Shown here in pieces: positions 1 through 9,197 of a stretch of 64,000 nucleotides of DNA. The stretch's first letter is position 1. Every line of letters begins with the position of its first letter. A program made the position numbers and the translations under genes. The notes beneath the pieces were generated by a model that was given only the letters and a program-made list of their open reading frames with translations, searched no databases and was not told the DNA's origin. The stretch is from Paraburkholderia dinghuensis (GTDB lineage: Bacteria > Pseudomonadota > Gammaproteobacteria > Burkholderiales > Burkholderiaceae), in the NCBI RefSeq assembly GCF_003837865.1, contig NZ_RQIS01000005.1:124001-188000 (forward strand), read 5' to 3'.

Positions 1-97
1 GACGCTGATCCTCTTCAAGAACGGCGCCGTCGCTGCACAGAAGGTCGGCGCACTCTCCAAGTCGCAACTCACCGCGTTCCTGGACAGCCACCTGTAA
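1..97 (+). CDS. trxA: Thioredoxin, C-terminal end (partial at window edge)
   Basis: The first 97 bases encode the last 31 residues of a thioredoxin, ending in [11 protein letters not shown]. The FKNG segment followed by the KVGAL stretch is the typical last strand and helix of TrxA. The CGPC active site lies outside the window, so redox function is inferred from the C-terminal match and from the usual trxA-rho order in beta-proteobacteria. Cytosolic disulfide reductase. The reading frame starts at base 2. Confidence 0.85.
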   Translation, partial: TLILFKNGAVAAQKVGALSKSQLTAFLDSHL

Positions 98-413
98 GTC
101 CCATTGCCCGCCGCGCCGCACTTCCCAGTTCCTTGTCTGTTCATTGTTTGCTTCTCATTGAACGCATTGAACTCACGTGTGGCCCGCGGGCGAGTAACGG
201 TGCGTGTTGTCCACCGACAACACGCACCGTAAAAAACATGCCAACTCGCCACACAGGCGGCCAGCGGCGTGTGCTATGCTAGAATTCATAAAGCGTCTAA
301 CCGGCGCCAAATAAAGTAGCAAGCAAAAGTCCCAAGCAAGTCCTAGAGCGATTCCGCTCAATTCTTTCCCCCAGACTTCATTTCGTCGCAGTTCTCCCCG
401 ACGGGTTCTCCGT
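98..413 (+). other. trxA-rho intergenic leader with a 15-bp perfect hairpin
   Basis: No gene is visible in this 316-base gap. It holds a perfect 15-bp inverted repeat (197-211 and 216-230, loop CACC) followed directly by six A. A run of U on the + strand is missing, so it is not a normal intrinsic terminator for trxA. The rest is probably the long untranslated leader of rho; rho leaders are known in other bacteria to be sites of autoregulation by Rho itself. A TATGCT/TAGAAT cluster near 275-285 could be a -10 element, but I see no good -35. Confidence 0.5.
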
Positions 414-1676
414 ATGCATCTTTCCGAGCTTAAGTCTCTGCATGTCTCCGAATTGATCGAGATGGCCAATGGCCTCGAGATCGAAAATGCGAACCGCCTG
501 CGCAAGCAGGAACTGATGTTCGCGATTCTTAAAAAGCGCGCCAAAACGGGCGAAACGATCTTCGGTGACGGCACGCTCGAAGTGCTCCCGGACGGTTTCG
601 GCTTTTTGCGCTCGCCCGAAACCTCGTATCTCGCGAGCACCGACGACATCTATATCAGCCCGTCGCAGATCCGCCGCTTCAATCTGCACACCGGCGACAC
701 GATCGAAGGCGAAGTCCGCACGCCGAAGGACGGCGAACGCTACTTCGCGCTCGTAAAGGTGGACAAGGTCAACGGCCAGCCGCCCGAGGCCTCGAAGCAC
801 AAGATCATGTTCGAGAACCTCACGCCGCTGCACCCGAACAAGGTGCTGCTGCTCGAGCGCGAGATGCGCGGCGAGGAGAACGTGACGGGCCGCATCATCG
901 ACATGATTGCGCCCATCGGCAAGGGTCAGCGCGGCCTGCTGGTCGCCTCGCCGAAGTCGGGCAAGACCGTGATGCTTCAGCACATCGCACACGCGATCAA
1001 GCAGAACCACCCGGACGTGATCCTGTTCGTGCTGCTCATCGACGAGCGCCCGGAAGAAGTGACCGAAATGCAGCGTTCGGTGGCAGGCGAAGTGATCGCC
1101 TCGACCTTCGACGAACCGGCTGCGCGTCACGTGCAAGTCGCCGAAATGGTGATCGAAAAGGCCAAGCGCCTCGTCGAAATGAAGCATGATGTCGTGATCC
1201 TGCTCGACTCGATCACGCGTCTCGCGCGTGCGTACAACACGGTCGTGCCGGCTTCGGGCAAGGTGTTGACGGGTGGTGTCGACGCTAACGCGCTGCAGCG
1301 TCCGAAGCGCTTCTTTGGCGCTGCACGCAACATCGAGGAAGGCGGCTCGCTCACGATCATCGGCACGGCGCTCATCGAAACCGGCAGCCGCATGGACGAC
1401 GTGATTTACGAAGAGTTCAAGGGCACCGGCAACATGGAAGTGCACCTCGAGCGCCGCCTCGCGGAAAAGCGCGTTTATCCGTCGATCAATCTCAACAAGT
1501 CGGGAACGCGCCGCGAGGAACTGCTCATCAAGCCGGACATCCTCCAGAAGATCTGGGTGCTGCGCAAGTTCATCCACGACATGGACGAAGTCGAGGCCAT
1601 GGAATTCCTGCTCGACAAGATTCGCCAGACGAAGAGCAACTCCGAGTTCTTCGAGATGATGCGCCGCGGCGGCTGA
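414..1676 (+). CDS. rho: Transcription termination factor Rho
   Basis: Hexameric RNA-dependent ATPase/helicase that ends transcription at Rho-dependent sites. 420 residues, the normal length (E. coli 419). The N-terminal Rho-N helix bundle (about 1-45) is followed by the cold-shock-like RNA-binding domain (about 50-125, with DGFGFLR) and the RecA-type ATPase domain. Walker A is SPKSGKT at about 179-185, and [13 protein letters not shown] follows at about 207-219. The C-terminal motor segment is complete. It follows trxA and has its own terminator. Protein sequence and synteny leave little doubt. Confidence 0.98.
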   Translation: MHLSELKSLHVSELIEMANGLEIENANRLRKQELMFAILKKRAKTGETIFGDGTLEVLPDGFGFLRSPETSYLASTDDIYISPSQIRRFNLHTGDTIEGEVRTPKDGERYFALVKVDKVNGQPPEASKHKIMFENLTPLHPNKVLLLEREMRGEENVTGRIIDMIAPIGKGQRGLLVASPKSGKTVMLQHIAHAIKQNHPDVILFVLLIDERPEEVTEMQRSVAGEVIASTFDEPAARHVQVAEMVIEKAKRLVEMKHDVVILLDSITRLARAYNTVVPASGKVLTGGVDANALQRPKRFFGAARNIEEGGSLTIIGTALIETGSRMDDVIYEEFKGTGNMEVHLERRLAEKRVYPSINLNKSGTRREELLIKPDILQKIWVLRKFIHDMDEVEAMEFLLDKIRQTKSNSEFFEMMRRGG

Positions 1677-1693
1677 TCGCCCCGGCATCGCGC

Positions 1694-1725
1694 AAAACGC
1701 CCGCTCCATGCGGGCGTTTTTATTT
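1694..1725 (+). terminator. Intrinsic terminator of rho
   Basis: CGCCCGC (1698-1704) pairs with GCGGGCG (1710-1716) around a 5-base loop. It is flanked by AAAA and by a T-rich run (1717-1725). It sits 18 bases after the rho stop codon. Confidence 0.9.
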
Positions 1726-1787
1726 CCGGCCGCTAATACTCTCGCGGGCCGCTCGCTTTATTCGCGTATGGATGCATCGCCCTCAAC

Positions 1788-1818
1788 CTGCACGTGAACG
1801 TTCACGTTGACCTATAAT
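1788..1818 (+). promoter_or_regulatory. Promoter and dyad operator of the MerR-MFS operon
   Basis: A perfect consensus -10 (TATAAT, 1813-1818) is preceded by a perfect 16-base palindrome made of ACGTGAAC and GTTCACGT (1792-1807). The palindrome lies where the -35/-10 spacer should be, which is the classical operator position for MerR-family regulators. A weak -35 (CTGCAC, 1788-1793) would give the long 19-base spacer common at MerR promoters. Autoregulation by the downstream MerR protein is inferred. Confidence 0.6.
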
Positions 1819-1859
1819 TCGAAGCTCTTGCTACTGCCGCCGTCCCCGGCACGCAGCCA

Positions 1860-2390
1860 ATGTCAAAGAATACCCAGGCGCCGCTCAACGTGCGCGATGC
1901 CGCGCTCCGGTTGAACGTCACGCCACGCACGCTCAAGTATTACGAGGAGCGCGGGCTCGTCACGCCAACGCGTAGCGAAGGCCGCTACCGCCTCTATGAC
2001 GAACGCGACCTCGAACAGTTCGCGCGCATCCTTCGACTTCGCGCGCTGGGCTTTTCCCTTCACGGCATCGCCGAGATGCTCAAGCGCCCGCTCGAACCCG
2101 CCGGCGACGGACGCAGACGTTACTCGCAGGATTCGCTGCGGCATATCGCGGACGCTTTGGCGCAGCAGATCGATACACTCGATGCGCGCATCGCGGCCGT
2201 GCGACGCGAACTGAAGGAAGCGCAGACAGTGCGCACCGAACTCGCGGACGACCTCGACTACCTGAAAAAGCGCCTCGCGGGTGTGCCGTCCGAAACGCTG
2301 ATCGACGAACGCCTCGTCGCGAAGAAGCGTCGCAAATCCAGCAGCGGACAAAGCCGGACCGCTGGCGGCGACGGGGACACGTCCGAATGA
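1860..2390 (+). CDS. MerR family transcriptional regulator
   Basis: DNA-binding regulator of 176 residues. Residues about 11-80 form a MerR winged helix-turn-helix (LNVTPRTLKYYEERGLV, then EGRYRLYDERDL and LRALGFSL). A coiled-coil dimerisation helix follows (about 100-150), then a short basic Lys/Arg-Ser tail. No cysteine cluster for metal binding is seen, so a metal sensor is unlikely. The stop overlaps the start of the MFS gene by 4 bases, so the two are co-transcribed and the regulator probably controls that exporter. Ligand unknown. Confidence 0.88.
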   Translation: MSKNTQAPLNVRDAALRLNVTPRTLKYYEERGLVTPTRSEGRYRLYDERDLEQFARILRLRALGFSLHGIAEMLKRPLEPAGDGRRRYSQDSLRHIADALAQQIDTLDARIAAVRRELKEAQTVRTELADDLDYLKKRLAGVPSETLIDERLVAKKRRKSSSGQSRTAGGDGDTSE

Positions 2391-3943
2391 ATTCCGCCCC
2401 GCCCCGTCAGCCGATCTTCAGCGTGGAGCGTCTGCGTGGCGACTTCTATCCGTGGGTGATGGCGTTCGCCACCGGCCTCGATTACTTCGACAACGCAATC
2501 TTTTCCTTTTTCGCGAGCTATATCGCGGGCGGCATCAACGCGTCGCCCGACGAACTCGTCTGGGCGTCCAGCACGTACGCCGTCGCCGCTGTGCTCGGCA
2601 TCCTGCAGCAGCAATGGTGGGTCGAGCGTGTCGGGTACCGGCGTTATGTGTGCGGCTGTCTGCTTCTTTACGCGGCGGGCTCCGTCTTTGCAGCACTCAG
2701 CGAATCGTCGATCCAGCTCGCCTTCGCGCGAGGCTTTCAGGGCTACTTCATCGGCCCGATGATGGGCACGTGCCGCATCCTCATCCAGAACAGTTTCACC
2801 CCGCAGCAGCGCCCCGTGGCGACACGTGCGTTCCTGACGCTGATCGTGTTGTCCAGCGCGCTGGCGCCACTCGTTGGCGGCCTCGTCGTCGCACATTTCG
2901 ACTGGCGCGCCCTCTTCGCCTGCACCGCGCCCGCGGGTGTCCTGTACGGTGTGCTTGCGCTTTTCGCCCTGCCCGACTCCGGTCACGTGCAACCCGAGGA
3001 ACGAGGCGAAGCGCACTTCTGGCCCTATATCATCTTCGCGTTCGCGCAGGGCGCACTGCAGATCGCCATGCAGCAGGTGCGCTTCGAGCTATTCAGCAAA
3101 TCACCCGGGCTGATCTTGCTCACCATCGCCGGCATCGGCTCGCTCGCGTGGTTCGTCTGGCATCAGTGGCATCATCCGAAACCGCTCGTGCGACTGCACG
3201 CGCTGCGCGAAAAGACCTTTCAGGTCGGCCTGCTGCTCTACATGATCTATTACTTCCAGAGCACCGCGTTCAGCTATCTGATCTCGCGCTTCCTCGAAGG
3301 TGGCCTCAACTATCCGATCGAAAACGCCGGACGGCTCACGGGTATCACGTCGCTCATCTCGGCATCGGCGCTCTTCCTGTACTTCCGCTATGCGAAGCTG
3401 TTGCCGCGCAAGAAGTGGATCATCGTGCCCGGATTCGCGCTCGCGGCCTTCGTCGCCTTCTGGATGACACGGATGCCGCCCAACGTCAGCCAAGCCTGGC
3501 TCATCGCTCCGCTGCTGCTGCGCGGCCTGCTCCTCCTCTTTATCGTGCTGCCGGTCGCCAACCTCACGTTCAGCATCTTCGAGATCGAGGAATTCAGCCA
3601 CGGCTACCGGCTCAAGAACATCGTCCGGCAGTTGACGATCTCGTTCGCTACGGCCACTGTCATCATCATCGAGCAACACCGGCTCGCGCTGCACCAGTCG
3701 CGACTTGCGGAATATGTGAATCCGCTCAACCCGATCTTCCAGAACACCCTCGCGACGCTCACGCACGGCTTCGAAAGCCTCGGTCGCGCGCCAGACGAAG
3801 CGCACGGCCTTGCGATCGCCGAGATAAGCCGCATGGTCACGCAGCAAGCGAGCTTCCTGAGTTCGCTCGACGGCTTTTATTTCCTTATCGGCGTGGCCGT
3901 CTGCGGTGGTATCTTTGCGGCCTGGCAGAAGCAGATCGAGTGA
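2387..3943 (+). CDS. MFS transporter, DHA2-like, about 14 membrane segments
   Basis: Inner-membrane major facilitator protein of 518 residues. Length and hydrophobic pattern fit a 14-helix drug:H+ antiporter type. Early helices carry DYFDNAIFSFF and the segment FARGFQGYFIGPMMG, which resembles motif-C/motif-B regions. The start ATG overlaps the MerR gene stop (ATGA), so expression is coupled to that regulator. Substrate cannot be read from the sequence; export of a toxic compound sensed by the MerR protein is the most likely role. A hydrophilic loop near residues 430-480 precedes the last helix. Confidence 0.85.
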   Translation: MNSAPPRQPIFSVERLRGDFYPWVMAFATGLDYFDNAIFSFFASYIAGGINASPDELVWASSTYAVAAVLGILQQQWWVERVGYRRYVCGCLLLYAAGSVFAALSESSIQLAFARGFQGYFIGPMMGTCRILIQNSFTPQQRPVATRAFLTLIVLSSALAPLVGGLVVAHFDWRALFACTAPAGVLYGVLALFALPDSGHVQPEERGEAHFWPYIIFAFAQGALQIAMQQVRFELFSKSPGLILLTIAGIGSLAWFVWHQWHHPKPLVRLHALREKTFQVGLLLYMIYYFQSTAFSYLISRFLEGGLNYPIENAGRLTGITSLISASALFLYFRYAKLLPRKKWIIVPGFALAAFVAFWMTRMPPNVSQAWLIAPLLLRGLLLLFIVLPVANLTFSIFEIEEFSHGYRLKNIVRQLTISFATATVIIIEQHRLALHQSRLAEYVNPLNPIFQNTLATLTHGFESLGRAPDEAHGLAIAEISRMVTQQASFLSSLDGFYFLIGVAVCGGIFAAWQKQIE

Positions 3944-3987
3944 CCGGTCAAGACAATCCGCGGCACCCATCACGACACAATCCGGCG

Positions 3988-4836
3988 ATGCTATCGAAAC
4001 TGTCCCAGTGGTTCGGCGCGCGCCGCCGCGAAAAGGCGTTGCGCACCCATGCGATCGACGACGCACTCTGGCAGGCCACGCTCAACGGCCTGCCGTTCCT
4101 CGCGCACCTCGATGCCGCCGATCTCGCGCGCCTGCGCGATCTGACGAGCCTCTTCATAGCGCAAAAGGAGTTCTCGACCGCGCACGGCCTCGAACTGACC
4201 GACCGCATGACGGTATCGATCGCGGCGCAGGCATCGCTGCCGGTTCTGAATCTCTCACTCGATCTGTACCGCGGCTGGGTCGGCGTGATCGTGTACCCGG
4301 GCGAATTCGTAATCCGCAAGACCGTCGAGGACGAGGATGGCGTCGTGCACGAAGTCGAGCACGATGCGAGCGGCGAAGCATGGGATGGCGGGCCAGTGAT
4401 CCTCTCGTGGGAGGACGCGCAAATGACCGACGGCACCGACGCCTACAACGTCGTGATCCACGAATTCGCGCACAAGATCGACATGGCGAACGGCGAGACG
4501 GACGGTCATCCGCCCCTTTATCGCCGCTGGCACGCGCCGCTCGATGCGTCCGCCTGGGCCGACGTCTTCGACAACGCCTACGATCAGTTCTGCGCAAAGG
4601 TTGACGCGGTTCCGCAGCGGCACTGGGCGCGCTTCGAGCGCGAATCGCTGATCGATCCGTATGCGACCGACCATCCGTCCGAGTTCTTCGCGGTCTGCAC
4701 CGAGGCGCTGTTCGTCAAGCCGAAGGCGTTCGAGGCCGAGTATCCCGAACTGTACCGGCTGCTCGCCCGCTACTACCGGCAAGACCCGGCCCGAGCCGGT
4801 GCACTGGCGGGTTTTGGCGAGCCAGACCTCAAATAA
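3988..4836 (+). CDS. mtfA: MtfA-like zinc peptidase (M90 family)
   Basis: Predicted zinc metallopeptidase of 282 residues. The HExxH motif is HEFAH at residues 158-162, and a second conserved acidic site is in HPSEFFAVCTEALF (Glu about 232). E. coli MtfA binds the repressor Mlc and so influences the glucose PTS; whether that partner exists here is unknown. I chose the ATG at 3988 because homologues begin with a similar amphipathic segment. A GTG at 3940 overlapping the MFS stop would add 16 residues and is a possible alternative. Cytosolic, no signal peptide. Confidence 0.85.
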   Translation: MLSKLSQWFGARRREKALRTHAIDDALWQATLNGLPFLAHLDAADLARLRDLTSLFIAQKEFSTAHGLELTDRMTVSIAAQASLPVLNLSLDLYRGWVGVIVYPGEFVIRKTVEDEDGVVHEVEHDASGEAWDGGPVILSWEDAQMTDGTDAYNVVIHEFAHKIDMANGETDGHPPLYRRWHAPLDASAWADVFDNAYDQFCAKVDAVPQRHWARFERESLIDPYATDHPSEFFAVCTEALFVKPKAFEAEYPELYRLLARYYRQDPARAGALAGFGEPDLK

Positions 4837-4865
4837 TCGCCAACCGGCTGATTATCTGGCATAAT
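4837..4865 (+). promoter_or_regulatory. Probable sigma-70 promoter of the L31 gene
   Basis: TCGCCA (4837-4842, 4 of 6 to consensus) and CATAAT (4860-4865, 5 of 6) are separated by 17 bases. This leaves a leader of about 115 bases before the L31 start. No Zur-like dyad is evident. Confidence 0.45.
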
Positions 4866-4988
4866 CTCCATTTTTCGACCTTGTGTAAGTGGCTCGCGCG
4901 ATCAAGGTCCTGTGACACCGCAACTGCGGACCGCAACTACGGGGTTACAGGCACGCGGGTTGGCTACCGCCCGATTTAAGGAAAAACC

Positions 4989-5252
4989 ATGAAAGAAGGC
5001 ATTCACCCGGATTACCGCGAAGTCCTGTTCATCGACGTTTCGAACGACTTCAAGTTCGTGACCCGCTCGACGATCCAGACGCGCGAAACCGCCGAGTTCA
5101 ACGGCAAGACCTACCCGCTCGCCAAGATCGAAGTGTCGTCGGAATCGCATCCGTTCTACACGGGCACGCAAAAGATCATGGACACGGCCGGCCGTGTCGA
5201 GAAGTTCAACAAGAAGTTCGGCGCGCGCGCCACGGGCAAGGCCACGAAGTAA
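4989..5252 (+). CDS. rpmE2: 50S ribosomal protein L31 type B
   Basis: Large-subunit ribosomal protein of 87 residues. It begins with MKEGIHPDY and contains the [10 protein letters not shown] segment typical of L31. It lacks the CxxC zinc-binding pairs, so it is the zinc-independent C-minus (type B) form. That form is often used when zinc is scarce in species with two paralogues; no second copy is in this window. The gene lies near rho, a common arrangement in beta-proteobacteria, and ends at a strong intrinsic terminator. Confidence 0.96.
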   Translation: MKEGIHPDYREVLFIDVSNDFKFVTRSTIQTRETAEFNGKTYPLAKIEVSSESHPFYTGTQKIMDTAGRVEKFNKKFGARATGKATK

Positions 5253-5297
5253 GCTTCGCGGAACACCTGTACCGGCTTCGCGCCGGTCCCGGAACAG

Positions 5298-5324
5298 AAA
5301 GGGCAGCGAACGCTGCCCTTTTTT
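5298..5324 (+). terminator. Intrinsic terminator of the L31 gene
   Basis: GGGCAGC (5301-5307) and GCTGCCC (5312-5318) pair around a GAAC loop, followed by six T. AAA precedes the stem. Confidence 0.92.
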
Positions 5325-5661
5325 GTTGCTGCGCCGCTCCTTGTCGCACCGCTCTTCGCTTCTTTTTTCGCGCCGCTTTTCGCACCCTTTGTCTCGTCGG
5401 TTACCAGCCACGCCCACACCGGAACGCTTCGCATCAACGTTTGGGTCGGTCGGTCACCGTTTCGGGCCAATGCATCGTGGCGCGCCGCTGGTGGCCCGGC
5501 TAGAATGCCGGATGCTTCGGACCAGCCCGATGTTAGTGCCCACTGCAGCGACCCGGCATGCCATCGGCGCCGTCCTGGTTCGCCCAGAGGTACCGTTCCT
5601 CGCGGCAATGGCGCAACGGGGCCGCGCCAGCCGGTCCGCTCACCCGACTCTCTCGTACTGA
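5325..5661. other. Non-coding gap upstream of the GT-C gene
   Basis: About 340 bases between the L31 terminator and the glycosyltransferase start. Short open frames here have no recognisable product and no ribosome site. I see no tRNA, clear promoter or repeat; the end of the gap must hold the leader of the next gene. Confidence 0.4.
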
Positions 5662-7416
5662 ATGAAGCCAGCCATTCGACTGACCGCCTCCGCCACCAGC
5701 GCCCTGCCGCGCTGGCTGCTGCTGGCCATCTGTATCGTGTTCGCGTCGTTCGGCCTGTTCGGCCGCGATCCGTGGAAGAACGAGGACGCAGCCGGCTTCG
5801 GCGTCATGTGGACCATGGCAGGCGGGACCTCCCACGACTGGCTGCTGCCGAACCTCGTCGGCAAATACATTACGGAAAACGGCCCCCTTGGCTACTGGCT
5901 CGGCGCGCTCAGCATCCGCATCTTCACGCCGTGGGTGGACGCGAGTAACGCCGCCCGCATTGCCACCGGCGTGCTCTTCTGTGTCGCCTGTGCGTTCGTC
6001 TGGTACAGCGCATATCTGCTGGGCCGCCGCCCCGAAGTTCAGCCGTTCAAATACGCATTCGGCGGAGAACCCGAGCCGCGCGACTACGGCCGCACGCTCG
6101 GCGACGGTGCGCTTCTGATCCTGCTGGCCTGCTTCGGCCTCGCCGAACGCGGCCACGAGACGACGCCACAGCTCATGCAGTTCGCCGGCATCGCGATGCT
6201 GCTATACGGCATCGTGCGCGCCATCGACAAGCCGATTCAGGGCGCACTCTGGTGGGGCCTCGCGCTCGGTATCCAGACGCTGTCGAGCGGCCTCGTGCAA
6301 GTCGCCGCGCTGCTGCTGGGCACGCTTGCCATGCTGGCCGTCGCCCCCGCGACGCGCTCACGCTGGCTGCTCGCGGCTGGGCTGCCGGTCGCGCTGATCG
6401 TCGCGCTGTCGTGGCCGATCCTCGCGCTGCATCTCTATCCCGACGATGCCGTCTGGTTCCTCAATCAGTGGATCAAGTCGAGCATCAACTACTTCTCGGG
6501 GCCGCCGGGCACGGTCCTGCGCTACGCCGCCAAGAATCTGCCGCTCTTCACGTGGCCCGCATGGCCGCTGGCAATCTGGGCCTGTTTCAGCTGGGCGGGC
6601 CTGCGCCGCGCGCCGCACATCGCGATTCCGCTGTCGATCATCGTCCCGCTCCTGATCCTCGTGGTCGTGCAGAGTCACGAAACAAACAGCCTTTTCATGA
6701 TCGCCCTGCCCGCGCTGTCGGTACTGGCGACGTTTGCGCTGCCCACGCTCAAGCGCGGCGCGATCAACGCGATCGACTGGTTCGCCGTGCTGAGCTTCAC
6801 GATCCTCGGCACGTTCGTGTGGCTGGTCTGGCTCGCCGGCATAACCGGATTCCCGGCACCGCTCGCGCGTAATCTCGCGCGCCTCGCGCCCGGCTTCACG
6901 CCGCAGTTCAAGATTCTTTCGTTCGTTTGTGCGCTCGCCGTGACCATCTGCTGGATGATGCTCGTCCAGTGGCGCGTCGCCCGGCATCCGAAGGTGTTGT
7001 GGCGCAGCGTCGTGCTGTCGAGCGGCGGCACTACGCTCATGTGGGTGCTGCTCATGACGCTGTGGCTGCCGGTCGTCAACTACAGCCGGACCTATCGCGA
7101 CGTCGCGCAACAGATCGCTACCCACCTGCCCGCCGATTACACGTGCATCACGCCGGTCCGGCTCGGCGATGCGCAAATCGCGACCTTCGCCTATTTCGGG
7201 AACATGAACTTTTCGTTCGACGAAGACTGCGACGTGATCCTGCGCCAGGACACCCAGGACTACAGCGCACCGAGTCCGATGCCGAACTTCGCCTGGAACC
7301 TGGTCTGGGAAGGCCGCCGCGCAGCCGACCGCGACGAGCGCTTCCGCCTGTACGTGCGCGTCGACCGGCCGCATCCGCCGGCGACCCACCACGTCTGGCG
7401 CAAACGTCCGGACTGA
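5662..7416 (+). CDS. GT-C family membrane glycosyltransferase (ArnT/PMT-like)
   Basis: Integral membrane protein of 584 residues with about 12 hydrophobic helices and a C-terminal soluble part (about 490-584). The first periplasmic loop carries RDPWKNEDAAG, an acidic pair in the place where GT-C transferases keep their catalytic Asp/Glu. Such enzymes move a sugar from an undecaprenyl-phosphate carrier to lipid A or protein on the periplasmic side. It differs clearly from the arnT at 22139, so its acceptor and donor are unknown. It is followed 7 bases later by a MATE gene, probably in one operon. Confidence 0.75.
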   Translation: MKPAIRLTASATSALPRWLLLAICIVFASFGLFGRDPWKNEDAAGFGVMWTMAGGTSHDWLLPNLVGKYITENGPLGYWLGALSIRIFTPWVDASNAARIATGVLFCVACAFVWYSAYLLGRRPEVQPFKYAFGGEPEPRDYGRTLGDGALLILLACFGLAERGHETTPQLMQFAGIAMLLYGIVRAIDKPIQGALWWGLALGIQTLSSGLVQVAALLLGTLAMLAVAPATRSRWLLAAGLPVALIVALSWPILALHLYPDDAVWFLNQWIKSSINYFSGPPGTVLRYAAKNLPLFTWPAWPLAIWACFSWAGLRRAPHIAIPLSIIVPLLILVVVQSHETNSLFMIALPALSVLATFALPTLKRGAINAIDWFAVLSFTILGTFVWLVWLAGITGFPAPLARNLARLAPGFTPQFKILSFVCALAVTICWMMLVQWRVARHPKVLWRSVVLSSGGTTLMWVLLMTLWLPVVNYSRTYRDVAQQIATHLPADYTCITPVRLGDAQIATFAYFGNMNFSFDEDCDVILRQDTQDYSAPSPMPNFAWNLVWEGRRAADRDERFRLYVRVDRPHPPATHHVWRKRPD

Positions 7417-7423
7417 GGTCGCC

Positions 7424-8803
7424 GTGACCGGTACCGTCCGCGGCGACGTACGCCGTATCGCCGGCCTTGCGTGGCCGGTACTGATCGGCCAGCTCGCGAT
7501 CATCGCGTTCGGCGTGATCGACACGGCCATGGTGGGCCGCTACTCGGCGCTCGATCTCGCGGCGCTCGGGCTCGGTTCGTCGATCTACATTTCCGTCTAT
7601 ATCAGCCTCACCGGCATCTTGAGTGCGCTGCAACCCGTCGCCGCGCAACTCTTTGGCGCGCAGCGCGACGCCCAGATCGGCGAGATGGTGCGCCAGGCAT
7701 GCTGGCTCGCGCTTGTGCTGATGGTGATCGGCTGTGCAGCGCTTTATTTTCCCGGTCCGCTGCTCGACCTCGCCCACGCGCCCGAGGCGCTGCGCGAGCG
7801 CACCGTCGACTATCTGCGGCTACTCTCGTTCGGGCTGCCTGCCGGCCTCTTCTTTCGCATCTACAGTTCGCTCGCCAATGCGGTCGGGCGGCCGCGCCTC
7901 GTGATGGTCATGCAGGTGGGCGCGCTCGTCCTCAAGGTGCTGCTCAACCGCTGGCTCATCTTCGGAGGACTCGGCGTCCCCGCGCTCGGCGGCCCGGGAT
8001 GTGCGCTGGCGAGCACCGCGATCAACTGTGCACTCGCGGTGCTCGCCGTACTTGCGCTGACCAGACTCGACGTGTTCGCGCCATTCGGCATCTTCAGGCA
8101 CTTCTGCTGGCCGCACTGGCGACGTCAGGCCGAACTGCTCAAGCTCGGCATCCCGATGGGGCTCTCGTATCTGATCGAGGTGACCTCGTACACCTTCATG
8201 GCGATCTTCATCGCACGGCTCGGCACGACGACGCTAGCGGGTCACCAGATTGCCGGCAATCTCGGCGCCGTGCTGTACATGACGCCGCTTTCGATTGGCG
8301 TCGCGACCTCGACGCTCGTCGCCCAGGCGCTGGGCGCCAACCGCCCGGCCGAAGCGCGCACGCTCGCGCGTCACGGCATCGCGACCGCCGTGACGATCGC
8401 GTGCTGCTTCGCCCTCGCCGTCTTCCTGCTGCGGCCGCTCATCATTGGCGGTTATACGCCGGACCCGGCTGTCGTCGTGGCCGCGATGCCGCTTGTTGCG
8501 ATCGTCGCGCTTTATCACGTGTTCGACGCGCTACAGGTCTCGACGGCGTTCGCGCTGCGGGCGTATAAGGTCGCCGTCGTGCCGACCGTGATCTATGCCG
8601 TCGCGCTCTGGGGCGTCGGCCTCGGCGGCGGCTACGCGCTCGGCTTCGACGTGACTGGAACGGTGCCCGCCTGGGCCATCGGCGCACGGGGCTTCTGGCT
8701 CGCCAACATGGCGAGCCTCGTGATTGCGGGCGCCGGACTCATGGTCTATCTCGCGCGCGTGAGCCGGCGTTATCTGCGCGCCGGCGCCGACATCCAACGC
8801 TAG
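7424..8803 (+). CDS. MATE family efflux transporter (NorM-like)
   Basis: Multidrug and toxin extrusion protein of 459 residues with about 12 membrane helices in two homologous halves. The first half begins AWPVLIGQLAIIAFGVIDTAMVGR, a typical MATE start, and the second half contains GIPMGLSYLIEV. It should export cationic drugs in exchange for Na+ or H+; the actual substrate is not known. The start is GTG, 7 bases after the preceding glycosyltransferase gene, so coupling of both genes is likely. Confidence 0.9.
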   Translation: MTGTVRGDVRRIAGLAWPVLIGQLAIIAFGVIDTAMVGRYSALDLAALGLGSSIYISVYISLTGILSALQPVAAQLFGAQRDAQIGEMVRQACWLALVLMVIGCAALYFPGPLLDLAHAPEALRERTVDYLRLLSFGLPAGLFFRIYSSLANAVGRPRLVMVMQVGALVLKVLLNRWLIFGGLGVPALGGPGCALASTAINCALAVLAVLALTRLDVFAPFGIFRHFCWPHWRRQAELLKLGIPMGLSYLIEVTSYTFMAIFIARLGTTTLAGHQIAGNLGAVLYMTPLSIGVATSTLVAQALGANRPAEARTLARHGIATAVTIACCFALAVFLLRPLIIGGYTPDPAVVVAAMPLVAIVALYHVFDALQVSTAFALRAYKVAVVPTVIYAVALWGVGLGGGYALGFDVTGTVPAWAIGARGFWLANMASLVIAGAGLMVYLARVSRRYLRAGADIQR

Positions 8804-9197
8804 CGGGCTGGCAAACGGGGCTGGCGAACGCGTGCGCAGGGTCGCCACGCTGCACGCCCATCGCTGGCACGCCAACGCTCTACGGCGCCCGACATCTTGC
8901 ACGCCACACCGTACCGGCGGATCGCTAAGTAACGTTGCGCGCGATCACACCTGAAAACCGTTCGCCTGCCCCACGGCGACACGCGCGACCGTTACCGCCC
9001 CTAATCCTCTGCCTACCCGATACACATAAGTATTAAAGATTGTTTGGCCCGATTTACGTGTCACAAATCGGGGCGTATAAGTCGAACGCGCCCGGTTCAT
9101 GGATACGCCAACTGTCCTATCCTTGTAGCGCAGCACACCTGAAGGATGCGTCGTCCGTTCCCGGCTCCCTGGATTTGCCCTCAATGGAGTGATAGTC
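8804..9197. other. Intergenic region before the ComEA-like gene
   Basis: No gene seen in this stretch of about 390 bases. It contains an 8-bp perfect inverted repeat, CCCGATTT (9048-9055) and AAATCGGG (9065-9072), in a locally AT-richer patch. It could be an operator or part of the leader of the next gene. No convincing -35/-10 pair was found. Confidence 0.35.

Noticed and set aside
378-1709. Long open frame opposite rho (443 codons)
   Set aside because: It is a shadow of rho on the other strand, caused by the high GC; it has no ribosome site and a non-protein-like composition.
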